In this document: positions 26,601-34,497 of the stretch, piece after piece
Numbering within the stretch: the stretch's first letter is position 1
Layout: the number at the start of each line of letters is the position of its first letter
The notes under the pieces: generated by a model
Databases searched by the model: none
The model's input: the letters and a program-made list of their open reading frames with translations, nothing else
What the model was told of the DNA's origin: nothing
DNA from: EB88 sp965199135
GTDB lineage: Bacteria > Acidobacteriota > Terriglobia > Terriglobales > Acidobacteriaceae
Reading direction: 5' to 3'
NCBI GenBank assembly: GCA_965199135.1
Contig: OZ240685.1
Coordinates: forward strand, 124,001-188,000
DNA length: 64,000 nucleotides
Translations under genes and position numbers: made by a program

Positions 26601-28530
26601 AGCCTGAAAGAAAGACGCCATACAGTCCGCGATCCGGGATGGTGCCGCCGTTCAGGATCGCCAGGCCCTTCGCACCCTGTCGAGGTGTGACGATGTTGCT
26701 GACCCGGTCCCACGTCACGCGTGGTCGCAGCTCCGCGAACTCGTCGGACGGATAGCGGCCGGCGAGCAGGTCGAGCACGCCCTCGAACGCCCCCCGCGTG
26801 AGCTCTGCGTATGGTGCTGCCGAGCGAATGATGCTGTAGAGTTCCTCGACCGCGATGCCGGGCGAACGCTCTTCGTCGAACTCTGCCTTCAACTTTTTCG
26901 ACCGCTTCGATTCTTCGTCGCGATGTGCAAGCGATGGTGGCTGCGCTACGATCGCGACCATCTGCTGAGCGAGCACGTCGAGCGGATTGCGCAGAAAGCG
27001 CGTGGACTCGACCAGGCCTTCATGCATGGCGCGCGTGACCGCGGCACACGCAACAAGATCGGCCCGGTACTTGGGAAAGATAATGCCTTCACTCGCCGCG
27101 CCGACGGAATGCCCGGCGCGGCCGATGCGCTGCATTCCGCTGGCGACCGAGGGCGGCGCCTCGATCTGGATCACGAGATCCACGGCCCCCATGTCGATGC
27201 CGAGCTCGAGCGAGGACGTGGCCACAAGCGCCTTGATCTTTCCTGCCTTCAGCAGCTCTTCGATTTCGGACCGTTGCGGCGCAGCAAGGGAACCATGGTG
27301 TGCGCGCGCGATGTTTTCCTCGGCAAGCTCGTTCAGCGCACCAGCCAGCCGTTCGGCCACTCTGCGGCTATTTACAAAGATCAGCGTCGACGTGCGTTCG
27401 CGCACACTTTCCAGCAGCCGGGGATGGATGGCGCTCCAGATCGAAGTACGCTTCGGCCCCTGCGAGGCAGCCCCGCTTGGCAGGTCCTGCACCTCGCCCA
27501 GCTTGGCCATGTCCTCGACCGGAACCTCGATGCGAAGCTCCAGCCTCTTCGGCTCGCTGGCATTCACGATGGTCACGGGCCGGTAGCGAGCTGCTGTTTC
27601 TGCCACTGCTTCGGTCACATTTGCTGCAGGAGCAAGATTGTCCGCAACAGGCTCCGCTTCGCTCGTCCACTCGCGCTCACTTTCCTCGCGCAGATCTTCG
27701 GCCGCTTCAGCGACCGGCAGCGCAAGCGCCGGGGCAGCTTCCCGCGGCAGCGCGCCCGCGAGAAAATGCGCGACCTCTTCAAGGGGTCGCTGGGTCGCCG
27801 ACAGCCCGATCCGCTGCAAACGGCGGCCAGTCACTGCCTCCAGGCGCTCGAGCGACAGCGCCATGTGCGCGCCGCGCTTGGTTGGCACCAGCGCGTGAAT
27901 CTCGTCAATGATCACGGTCTCGACGGTCTTGAGCGACGCAGCAGAGTCAGAGGTGAGAAGCAGGTAAAGCGATTCGGGAGTGGTGATCAGGATCTCGCCG
28001 GGATGCCGGCGGAAGCGCGCGCGGTCCTTCTGCGACGTATCGCCAGTCCGGATTGAGATTTCTGGCAGGTGCACGGGCACGCCACGCTGCCTCGCCATGT
28101 TGGTGATGCCTGCGAGCGGTGAGCGCAGGTTCCGCTCGACGTCCACAGCAAGCGCTTTGAGCGGACTGATGTAGATCACCCGACAGCCACCATCCCCACG
28201 CGGCCTGCGCTTCGGCTTCTTCTCATCAGCGACAGCATCGGCAGGCGGCGTCTGCATCATGATGCGATCAAGGCACCAGAGAAACGCGGTCAGGGTCTTG
28301 CCTGTGCCTGTCGGCGCGAGAATCAGCGTGCTCTCGCCGCGCGCAATCGCGGGCCATCCAAGGCGTTGCGGCGACGTGGGCCGCTCGAACACAGCGCGAA
28401 ACCAGTCGGCGGTGACGGGGTGGAAGAGAGCCAGCGCTGCTTCGGCTTCCACTGTCGGATCGGTTGCCGGAACTGGCACAGTGTCTGCAACGGGTGCCTC
28501 TTCCCCGGGTTTTTTCTTCGTCCCCTTCAT
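23620..28530 (-). CDS. lhr: Large ATP-dependent helicase Lhr (core plus long C-terminal domain)
   Basis: About 1636 residues, the long Lhr form. The superfamily-2 core has Walker A APTGTGKT (72-79), a DEIH box in VETVIIDEIHALVP, motif III GLSATQRP, and motif VI MQRIGRAGHSVG. Winged-helix and beta-barrel segments of the Lhr core follow, then a long C-terminal domain to YGSVLRW..GELVAYLRRGN. Lhr unwinds DNA and RNA-DNA hybrids 3' to 5'. Start taken at ATG 28530 with GGGAGG close by; a GTG at 28605 would add 25 residues. Between the helicase halves (about 255-315) lies an acidic, Ala-rich insertion. It is followed directly by nei. Confidence 0.94.
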   Translation of the reverse strand: MKGTKKKPGEEAPVADTVPVPATDPTVEAEAALALFHPVTADWFRAVFERPTSPQRLGWPAIARGESTLILAPTGTGKTLTAFLWCLDRIMMQTPPADAVADEKKPKRRPRGDGGCRVIYISPLKALAVDVERNLRSPLAGITNMARQRGVPVHLPEISIRTGDTSQKDRARFRRHPGEILITTPESLYLLLTSDSAASLKTVETVIIDEIHALVPTKRGAHMALSLERLEAVTGRRLQRIGLSATQRPLEEVAHFLAGALPREAAPALALPVAEAAEDLREESEREWTSEAEPVADNLAPAANVTEAVAETAARYRPVTIVNASEPKRLELRIEVPVEDMAKLGEVQDLPSGAASQGPKRTSIWSAIHPRLLESVRERTSTLIFVNSRRVAERLAGALNELAEENIARAHHGSLAAPQRSEIEELLKAGKIKALVATSSLELGIDMGAVDLVIQIEAPPSVASGMQRIGRAGHSVGAASEGIIFPKYRADLVACAAVTRAMHEGLVESTRFLRNPLDVLAQQMVAIVAQPPSLAHRDEESKRSKKLKAEFDEERSPGIAVEELYSIIRSAAPYAELTRGAFEGVLDLLAGRYPSDEFAELRPRVTWDRVSNIVTPRQGAKGLAILNGGTIPDRGLYGVFLSGSEKKPIRVGELDEEMVFESRTGDTFILGASTWRIDEITHDKVLVSPAPGEPGKMPFWHGDNAGRPLEFGRRIGVLMRELRALPHNVALTRLVREHDLDAKAAENLLRYLADQEIATSVVPDDRTIVIERVRDELGDWRVCVLTPFGSRVHAPWAMAVTGRIRASGGPDVEVMWADDGFVLRFPESDKAPDADMLLLDAEEATAHVLRQLGATALFAAKFRESAARALLLPRRRAQGRAPLWQQRKRAYDLLAVASRYASFPMLLEAYRECMRDVFDMPAFLETLRAVEKRQIRVHVADTRTPSPFASSLLFSYVANYIYDGDAPLAERRAQALSIDQEQLRELMGDADLRELLDPEAIAEVEEMLQSLGEMGHARSMDAMHDLLLRLGDLSREELRKRTTSAEVFDALERLLRARRVLEVRITGEKRLIAVEDAARYRDALGIPLPPGLPTAMLTTVATPVLELVRRYARTHGPFTLQEVQARFALDGQIADAALRQLLLDGRVVEGGFRPGGVHREWCDAEVLRLIRRKSLARLRKEVEPVEQQMLARLGTHWQGVLQKRRGLDALLDTIEQLQGAPLVASLIESSILPSRVVRYTPGDLDTLIAAGEVTWCGLDPLGEHDGRIALYLADMLPTLRGPAAADAEPLSEREQQLVAQLGRGGAMFFAQLHDAVGGGYPGETLDALWSLVWRGIVTNDTFHALRAYVQKPAASQRSSKRAHNQVTHNFRSRRTTPPSAQGRWTLLPAGDQLASQTEWSHAITQQLLNRYGVLTRESVASENLPGGFSAVYDVLKAMEESGKIRRGYFVAALGATQFALPAAVDLLRSLRSGAQSEEAEMVMLAVTDPANPYGSVLRWPAAEDSEAQDPSAVRTLTRSAGASVVLRNGELVAYLRRGNPHVQFFLPADEPDRSRAARDLAAFLAAATQEEMRTGTEAQQRGGLLLATINGQPTHLHWIARILQDAGFQAAPMGFNVRRVLTSLNATSRPVAGGVH

Positions 28531-28636
28531 GCGCCTCCCGCGAACAGGAATTGGATGCAGGGCTGCCCTTCCAGAGTCCGGGCTCCCGCGATCTTCTTCC
28601 GTCACGCCGAAACTTGCGGACGGCGCATCCCGGCGC

Positions 28637-28642
28637 TAGCCT
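28637..28642 (+). promoter_or_regulatory. -10-like box (TAGCCT) before the cytidine deaminase gene
   Basis: TAGCCT ends 10 nt before the ATG at 28653; no Shine-Dalgarno site. It matches the spacing seen at other genes here but is a weak box. Confidence 0.35.
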
Positions 28643-28652
28643 CGTAGGCACC

Positions 28653-29075
28653 ATGGTACCCACGGCTCCCCAGCTTGCCGACCTCTTTGAGCGCGCCCGT
28701 CTCGCGGCTGGAAATGCGTACGCCCCCTACTCGAAATTCCGTGTAGGGGCAGCGCTGCTCTTCGATGACGACGCGATCGTGACCGGCGCCAATGTTGAAA
28801 ACGTCTCCTACGGGCTCACCAGTTGCGCCGAGCGCAATGCCGTCTTCCGCGCGATCAGCGAGCGGGGTGCCGTTCGTCAAATTGTCGCCATCGCGGTTGC
28901 AAATGCAAACCATGCGCCCAGCCCACCCTGCGGGGCGTGCCGCCAGGTGCTGAGCGAGTTTGCCGCGGACGACGCCCTGATCCTGTTCCAGGGGGAAGCC
29001 GGCCTTGCCCTGGCGGCCATGCGCTTCCGCGACCTGCTGCCCCATGCCTTTCAGCTCGCCGAGAAACCACGCTGA
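28653..29075 (+). CDS. cdd: Cytidine deaminase
   Basis: A 140-residue cytoplasmic zinc enzyme turning cytidine and deoxycytidine into uridine forms. The zinc/catalytic motifs are TSCAERNAVF (Cys, Glu) and PCGACRQVLSEF (two Cys); YAPYSKFRVGAAL is the usual N-terminal signature. Length is that of the short homotetrameric form. The TGA overlaps the next ATG by one base (TGATG), so it is coupled to the pyrimidine phosphorylase gene. It opens a five-gene nucleoside-salvage cluster. Confidence 0.96.
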   Translation: MVPTAPQLADLFERARLAAGNAYAPYSKFRVGAALLFDDDAIVTGANVENVSYGLTSCAERNAVFRAISERGAVRQIVAIAVANANHAPSPPCGACRQVLSEFAADDALILFQGEAGLALAAMRFRDLLPHAFQLAEKPR

Positions 29076-30436
29076 TGCAGGCTCGCTTGCATGCCGTCGA
29101 TCTGATCCGCAAAACGCGCGACCGCGAGGCTTTGTCCGCGCGGGAGATCGCATTCCTCGTGCAGGGCGCAGCCAGTGGCACGATCCCGGATGCGCAACTC
29201 GCAAGCTGGCTGATGGCGGTCTTCCAGCAGGGGCTCACCCACGAAGAGCTCTCGACACTCACTGAGAGCATGCGCGTTTCCGGCGGAACCTTTGACGCCC
29301 GCGATCACACATCAAGCACGCGCAAGCGAACCGTCGACAAGCACTCCACCGGCGGGGTCGGCGACAAAACGTCGCTCATCGTCGCGCCGATCGCAGCCGC
29401 GGCCGGTCTGCTCGACCCGATGATCAGCGGCCGCGCGCTTGGCCATACCGGCGGCACGCTTGACAAGCTTGAGTCGATCCCGGGCTTTCGCGTCGATCTC
29501 TCGCTCGATGCGATGGGGCGCGTGCTCAGAGAGACCGGCGCATGCCTTGTCGGCCAGACGGCAGCGCTGGCGCCGGCCGACCGCACGTTCTATGCGCTGC
29601 GCGACCAGACGGCGACGGTGGAAAGCCCGTACCTGATCTGCGCCTCGATCATGAGCAAAAAGCTGGCAGCGGGGCTTGACGGGCTCGTCCTCGATGTAAA
29701 AACCGGCTCGGGCGCCTTTATCCAAAGCCCTGCGCAGGCACGCTTTCTCGCCGGGCTGCTGGTTGAAACCGGCGAGCGCTCGGGAACGCGCACCGCGGCG
29801 CTCCTGACCGACATGAGCCAGCCACTTGGCTCGGCTGCCGGCAACTGGATCGAGGTGGCCGAGTGCTGTTCGATGCTCCAGGGGGAACGCGCGCCGATCA
29901 CGGACGATCTCCGCCGGCTCTCGCTCGAGCTTGCAGCGTGGATGCTGTTGCTCGGCGGTGTGGAGCCTACGCTCACTGCCTCACGTGACCGGGCCGAGGC
30001 CTTGCTCACGAGCGGCGAAGCATGGAAGTGCTTTCGAGCGATCGTCCAGGCGCAGGGTGGCGACCTCCACGTACTCGACGGGCACCCAGACCACCACGCA
30101 CCCGGAGCGACCAAAATCTTTCGCGCGGAGAAAGCGGGATACCTCGGCAGCATGGACGCGACCGCCATCGGCTGGGCAGTGCAGCGGCTTGGCGCAGGGC
30201 GCGCCCGCGCCGGCGAGAACGTCGACCCGCATGCAGGGCTGCACATGCACGCAAAGCTCGGCGAACGGGTCGAGTGGGATGCACCACTCTGCACGCTCTA
30301 TGCAGCCAACGAGGCACTGTTTCCACCGGCAATTGCACTGCTAACCGATGCCCTCGCCATCACGGACGCGCAGCAACCCGTCCCACCCCTCTTCGGCGAA
30401 GTGGTCGCAAGCCCAGAGCTTCTCGCGAAAGCCTGA
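29075..30436 (+). CDS. Thymidine / pyrimidine-nucleoside phosphorylase
   Basis: A 453-residue member of the glycosyltransferase-3 fold family. The N-terminal helical domain begins RLHAVDLIRKTRDREALS. The phosphate-binding and catalytic region reads KRTVDKHSTGGVGDKTSL and SGRALGHTGGTLDKLESIPGF. KKLAAGLDGLVLDVKTGSGAF is also diagnostic. It splits thymidine, deoxyuridine or uridine with phosphate to the base and (deoxy)ribose 1-phosphate. deoA (thymidine only) versus pdp (broader) cannot be decided by eye. It follows cdd by overlap and precedes the nucleoside permease by 23 bp. Confidence 0.95.
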   Translation: MQARLHAVDLIRKTRDREALSAREIAFLVQGAASGTIPDAQLASWLMAVFQQGLTHEELSTLTESMRVSGGTFDARDHTSSTRKRTVDKHSTGGVGDKTSLIVAPIAAAAGLLDPMISGRALGHTGGTLDKLESIPGFRVDLSLDAMGRVLRETGACLVGQTAALAPADRTFYALRDQTATVESPYLICASIMSKKLAAGLDGLVLDVKTGSGAFIQSPAQARFLAGLLVETGERSGTRTAALLTDMSQPLGSAAGNWIEVAECCSMLQGERAPITDDLRRLSLELAAWMLLLGGVEPTLTASRDRAEALLTSGEAWKCFRAIVQAQGGDLHVLDGHPDHHAPGATKIFRAEKAGYLGSMDATAIGWAVQRLGAGRARAGENVDPHAGLHMHAKLGERVEWDAPLCTLYAANEALFPPAIALLTDALAITDAQQPVPPLFGEVVASPELLAKA

Positions 30437-30459
30437 GCCGCAGGAGCGCTGCACACCGT

Positions 30460-31713
30460 ATGCTGGTCGGACGAGGGACACTGTTGGGACGATTGACCGG
30501 GATCCTTGGCCTCTGCACCATGCTGCTGCTGGCATGGCTCTTCTCCACCGACCGTCGGGCAATCCGCTGGCGCACCGTGTTCTGGGGCATCGGGCTGCAA
30601 TTCTGCTTCGCCTTTGTCGTGCTTCGCTCGTCCTATGGGCAACGCGCGCTCGCCTCAGCCGGCGCTGCGATCACCAAGCTCCTGGGCTACGCCTTCGCCG
30701 GGTCATCGATCGTCTTCGGCAAGCTTGGGGAGCAGCACTCGTCCTTTGGCTCCATCTTTGCGTTCCAGGTGCTGCCGACCATCATCTTTATTTCGGCGTT
30801 GTTCTCGGCCCTCTACAAGCTGGGCGTGATGCAGATTGTCATCCAGCTCCTGGCGCGCGTGATGCAGGCGACCCTGCGTGTCTCCGGGGCAGAAAGCCTC
30901 AACGTCGCCGCGTCGATCTTCATGGGACAGACGGAAGCGCCGCTCACCATCCGGCCGTTTCTGCCGGGGGCGACCCGGTCCGAGCTCATGACCATCATGA
31001 CCAGCGGCATGGCACACGTTTCCGGAGCCATCATGGCTGCGTACATCCTGTACGGCATCGAGGCGAAACACCTCCTGGCTGCCGTCATCATGACGGCGCC
31101 CGGTACCATCCTGATCTCGAAGATGCTCGTTCCCGAAACGGAAACACCGGCCACCGAAGGCGTCGTCCACATGCCCAAGGATGAGCTGCACGCCGGCGAG
31201 AACCTGCTCGCCGCGATCGCCCGGGGAACCATCGACGGCGGTCAGCTCGCGTTCAACGTCGCGATCATGCTGATCTCGTTCCTGGCGTTGATCGCGATGG
31301 TAAACGGCATCTTCGGCTTTGTGCATGGGCACGTCGCCTGGTTCCCGCAGTCGCTCGATGCTGTGCTGGGCGTGCTGTTCGCGCCAGTCGCGTGGCTGAT
31401 CGGCATTCCCTGGCATGCGGCGAGGCTCGTCGGCAACCTGCTCGGCACCCGCATGGTCATCAACGAACTCGTCGCGTACTCACTGCTCGGCGCGCAGAAG
31501 GCCCAGCTCGATCCCCGCTCGTTCACCATCGCGACCTTCGCGTTGTGCGGCTTCGCCAACCTGAGCTCGATCGGGATCCAGATCGGCGGCATTGGTGCCC
31601 TCGCGCCGACACGCCGGAACGAACTGGCGCGGCTTGGTATACGCGCCATGCTCGCTGGAACCATGGCCAACCTGATGTCGGCTTCGATCGCAGGCATGTT
31701 ATTCCGGGGCTAA
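30460..31713 (+). CDS. Concentrative nucleoside transporter (NupC/CNT family)
   Basis: A 417-residue inner-membrane symporter. The CNT signatures are present: GSIFAFQVLPTIIFISALFSALY, ESLNVAASIFMGQTEAPL, the conserved MTSGMAHVSGAIMAAYI, and TFALCGFANLSSIGIQIGG near the C-terminus. Members import nucleosides with protons or sodium. ATG 30460 has AGGAG at 30442-30446, a loose 13-nt spacing. It supplies substrate for the flanking deaminase and phosphorylases. Confidence 0.94.
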   Translation: MLVGRGTLLGRLTGILGLCTMLLLAWLFSTDRRAIRWRTVFWGIGLQFCFAFVVLRSSYGQRALASAGAAITKLLGYAFAGSSIVFGKLGEQHSSFGSIFAFQVLPTIIFISALFSALYKLGVMQIVIQLLARVMQATLRVSGAESLNVAASIFMGQTEAPLTIRPFLPGATRSELMTIMTSGMAHVSGAIMAAYILYGIEAKHLLAAVIMTAPGTILISKMLVPETETPATEGVVHMPKDELHAGENLLAAIARGTIDGGQLAFNVAIMLISFLALIAMVNGIFGFVHGHVAWFPQSLDAVLGVLFAPVAWLIGIPWHAARLVGNLLGTRMVINELVAYSLLGAQKAQLDPRSFTIATFALCGFANLSSIGIQIGGIGALAPTRRNELARLGIRAMLAGTMANLMSASIAGMLFRG

Positions 31714-31824
31714 AGCGTTTGCCTCGATGCGAAACACCCGCAGCGTCACCAGTGCAGGCCGGGAGAGCGCGGCGCTGCACCGCAGCGCTGTACCGCGGAC
31801 GTGTTCAGGTGAGACCTCTGAAGT

Positions 31825-31830
31825 TAGACT
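31825..31830 (+). promoter_or_regulatory. -10 box (TAGACT) of the purine nucleoside phosphorylase gene
   Basis: TAGACT ends 10 nt before the ATG at 31841, inside the 127-bp gap after the permease gene, so the last two genes of the cluster can have their own promoter. Confidence 0.5.
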
Positions 31831-31840
31831 AGGCAGACGT

Positions 31841-32797
31841 ATGGATGTATCTCCCGAGGCTCCTCCGGCGTCTGCACCCGAGCCCAACGTTCCATCTGAA
31901 ACAGAGCGCATCGCGGAGGCAGCGGCCTCGCTGCGCCGGCAACTCGGCGATCGTGCCGCGGCCCGGATCGCCATCGTGCTCGGCTCCGGGCTGGGCGCCT
32001 TTGCGAGCCAGCTTGCTGATCCGGCTGAGATCCCCTACGGCCAGATCCCGCATTTTCCCGTCTCCGGGGTCGTGGGCCACGCCGGAAAACTGGTGGCCGG
32101 CCGTCTCCGGGGCGTGCCCATCCTGGTCATGCAGGGCAGGGTCCATGCGTACGAGGGCTACTCTGCCTCGGAGGTCGTCTTCGCCGTCCGGACGCTGGCC
32201 GAGCTGGGCGTCAAGGTGCTGGTGCTGACCAATGCCGCGGGGGGTATCCGACTCGATCTACGCCAGGGGCAGCTCCTCCTCATCTCCGACCACATCAATC
32301 TTTCCGGTCTCAACCCGGCCGCGGGTCCGGTGCTGGGTGATCGGCCGCGCTTTTTCGACATGTCTGCTGCCTACTCGCGGCGTCTGCGCGAGATCGCCCA
32401 TGCCGCCTCGGCGGCGGCCGGCTCCTACATCAGCGAGGGCGTCTATGTGAGCGTACTTGGGCCATCGTTTGAAACCCCGGCCGAGATTCGTGCCTTTCGC
32501 GTGATGGGCGCTGACCTGGTCGGCATGTCGACCACGCTCGAGACCATCGCGGCCCGGCAGGCGGACGTCGAGGTGCTGGGCATCTCGTGCGTCACGAACA
32601 TGGCTGCCGGGGTCGACCCGCGCCCACTCAGCCACGAAGAAGTGATCGAGACCGGACGCAGCGTGGAGCGCCAGCTTACGGTTTTGCTTGCGGGCATCGT
32701 GCCCCGCGTCGCCGCCTACCTGGAACACCCGCCCGAGACCAACCTGCTCGATGAGAGCCTGGAAGATATGCCACTCGACGTAGGAGATGAAGATTGA
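31841..32797 (+). CDS. punA: Purine nucleoside phosphorylase, trimeric type
   Basis: A 318-residue enzyme cleaving inosine and guanosine to base and ribose 1-phosphate. Family motifs are IVLGSGLGAFASQL, GHAGKLVAGRLRGVPILVMQGRVHAYEGY, VLTNAAGGIR, GPSFETPAEIRAFRVMGADLVGMST and SCVTNMAAG. The N-terminal 40 residues are extra and Pro-rich; the C-terminus has an acidic tail. Its TGA overlaps the TTG start of the uridine kinase gene. Confidence 0.95.
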   Translation: MDVSPEAPPASAPEPNVPSETERIAEAAASLRRQLGDRAAARIAIVLGSGLGAFASQLADPAEIPYGQIPHFPVSGVVGHAGKLVAGRLRGVPILVMQGRVHAYEGYSASEVVFAVRTLAELGVKVLVLTNAAGGIRLDLRQGQLLLISDHINLSGLNPAAGPVLGDRPRFFDMSAAYSRRLREIAHAASAAAGSYISEGVYVSVLGPSFETPAEIRAFRVMGADLVGMSTTLETIAARQADVEVLGISCVTNMAAGVDPRPLSHEEVIETGRSVERQLTVLLAGIVPRVAAYLEHPPETNLLDESLEDMPLDVGDED

Positions 32798-33462
32798 GCG
32801 TGGCAGCAGGCAAGAAGGGCCCGGTGATCCTCGCGATCGCAGGCGCCTCCGGCTCCGGCAAGACCAAGCTGGCCGAGGAGCTCGCGCGTGAGCTCGAAGG
32901 CACGCACTTCCACATGGACCACTACTACCGCGACCTCGCCCACCTCGCACCCGAGGAGCGCGCCCAAAAGAACTTCGACCATCCGGACCAGATCGAGTCG
33001 GAGCTCCTGCTCGAGCACCTCCGCCATTTAGCCGCGGGCGAGGCGATCGAGCGCCCCCTCTACGACTTCGCGCGGCACACCCGCGTTCCGGAACGCACCG
33101 AGACGGTCCGCGAGCCACATGTGCTGCTGATCGACGGCATCTTCGCGCTTCACTGGCCCGCGATCCGGGCACTGGCCTCCCTCACCATCTATGTCGATAC
33201 GCCGGACGATATCTGCTACAACCGCCGCCTGCGGCGCGATGTGCGCGAGCGTGGCCGGGATCCCGAGCAGGTCGCCGAACATTACGCCACCACGGTCCGG
33301 CCCATGGCGGAACGCTTCGTTCGCCCCTCTGCTCGTCTTGCCGACATCATTGTCGATGGCACCTCGTCGCTCGACTGGTCGGTGGAGCAGGTCCTCGGCG
33401 CTCTGCACGCCCGTGGCATCCTCGCGCACGAGGAAGCGGAGGAGCCGCTCGGGTTTTCCTAG
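32794..33462 (+). CDS. udk: Uridine kinase family protein
   Basis: A 222-residue P-loop kinase: Walker A GASGSGKTKL, then HFHMDHYYRDL and KNFDHPDQIE, as in uridine/cytidine kinases and related phosphoribulokinases. It should phosphorylate uridine or cytidine to the monophosphate. The start is a TTG at 32794 sharing TTGA with the punA stop; AGGAG at 32782-32786 is at ideal distance. An alternative GTG is two codons later. It closes the nucleoside-salvage cluster. Confidence 0.92.
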   Translation: MSVAAGKKGPVILAIAGASGSGKTKLAEELARELEGTHFHMDHYYRDLAHLAPEERAQKNFDHPDQIESELLLEHLRHLAAGEAIERPLYDFARHTRVPERTETVREPHVLLIDGIFALHWPAIRALASLTIYVDTPDDICYNRRLRRDVRERGRDPEQVAEHYATTVRPMAERFVRPSARLADIIVDGTSSLDWSVEQVLGALHARGILAHEEAEEPLGFS

Positions 33463-33560
33463 TACGCCAGACCCCGGCACTTTCACAGCGCGCAACAGAA
33501 GCGCCTGGCGGCGGCGCGGCGCTCTCATCCAATCCGCGAGATCAGCACAGGAGAGATACC

Positions 33561-34295
33561 TTGGCAAACTTTGTAGTGCTTGGCGCGTACGGCGGCATCG
33601 GTTCAACCCTCTCGCGCATGCTGGCAGCGCGTGGCCACAAGCTGCTGCTCGTGGGGCGGGATGAGACCAGGCTTCGGTCGCTGTCCGCAGAGCTCGGCGC
33701 ATCACAGGCGCAGGCAGATGCGACGGATAGCGCCTCGATAGAAAGCGCCATTGCAGCAGCTGCCAAGGAGTTCGGCGAGCTGCATGGCGTCGCGAACTGC
33801 TTCGGCTCGCTGCTCCTCAAGCCTGGCCACGTCACCTCGGACGCAGAGCTTGACTCCGTCATCGCTGTGAACCTGAAAAGCGCCTTTGCCACCATGCGCG
33901 GCGCAGCCAGGTCGATCCCGGGAGCAGGCTCGGTAGTGCTGGTTTCAAGCGCAGCCGCCCGCATCGGTCTCGTCAACCACGAGGCAATCGCGGCAGCGAA
34001 AGCCGGGGTGCAGGGTCTCGCGCTATCCGCCGCCGCGACGTACGCCAAGCGCGGGCTCCGCTTCAACTGCGTCGCGCCCGGACTGACCGACACACCGCTG
34101 ACCGCCCGCATCGTCGGGTCCGAGACAGCAGCCAAGGCATCGCTCAACATGCACGCGCTCGGCCGCTTCGGAAAGCCGGAAGACATCGCCTCCGCCATCG
34201 CCTTCCTGCTCGACCCGGCACAAAGCTGGATCACAGGGCAGGTGGTTGGTGTGGACGGCGGGCTGGGCTCGGTCTGGAGCCGCGGCAACGCGTAA
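33561..34295 (+). CDS. Short-chain dehydrogenase/reductase-like protein lacking the catalytic Tyr
   Basis: A 244-residue SDR fold protein. The start is TTG 33561 behind AGGAG (33549-33553). The cofactor motif is VLGAYGGIGSTL and the beta-4 region is VANCFGSLL. The conserved Ser is near 130 in VLVSSAAARIG. Where YxxxK is expected the protein reads NHEAIAAAKAGV, so the Tyr position is Ile143 while Lys147 is kept. The end WITGQVVGVDGGLG is normal. Members with this NHEAIAAAK motif may be non-catalytic or use another proton donor. Function unknown; probably cytoplasmic. Confidence 0.85.
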   Translation: MANFVVLGAYGGIGSTLSRMLAARGHKLLLVGRDETRLRSLSAELGASQAQADATDSASIESAIAAAAKEFGELHGVANCFGSLLLKPGHVTSDAELDSVIAVNLKSAFATMRGAARSIPGAGSVVLVSSAAARIGLVNHEAIAAAKAGVQGLALSAAATYAKRGLRFNCVAPGLTDTPLTARIVGSETAAKASLNMHALGRFGKPEDIASAIAFLLDPAQSWITGQVVGVDGGLGSVWSRGNA

Positions 34296-34355
34296 CGGGG
34301 AAACGCGGATTTTCGCTCACGCTCAGAACGACGGTCTTCGAGGCTCAGAATCACT

Positions 34356-34419
34356 GATTCGAAGCCCAGGATGACACGATTCGAAGCCCAGGATGACACG
34401 ATTCGAAGCCCAGGGTGAG
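34356..34419. repeat. Three tandem copies of a 22-bp intergenic repeat
   Basis: Units starting GATTCGAAGCCCAGG lie at 34356, 34378 and 34400 (22-bp period); the third is incomplete. They are non-coding and sit after the SDR gene. Confidence 0.8.
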
Positions 34420-34446
34420 AACCTGTTTCCGCCTTCCCGAACGGTG

Positions 34447-34473
34447 TCATCATGAGCGAAGCGAAGGATCTGC
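34447..34473. repeat. Dispersed intergenic repeat (AGCGAAGCGAAGGAT type)
   Basis: The stretch with GCGAAGCGAAGGAT at 34456-34469 is the reverse complement of the core shared by repeats near 48918 and 58211. Its forward translation gives SEAKDL, a motif I know from spurious short frames in many bacterial genomes. Confidence 0.55.
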
Positions 34474-34497
34474 AGTCTCTGCTGACCGCGCCAGGGA

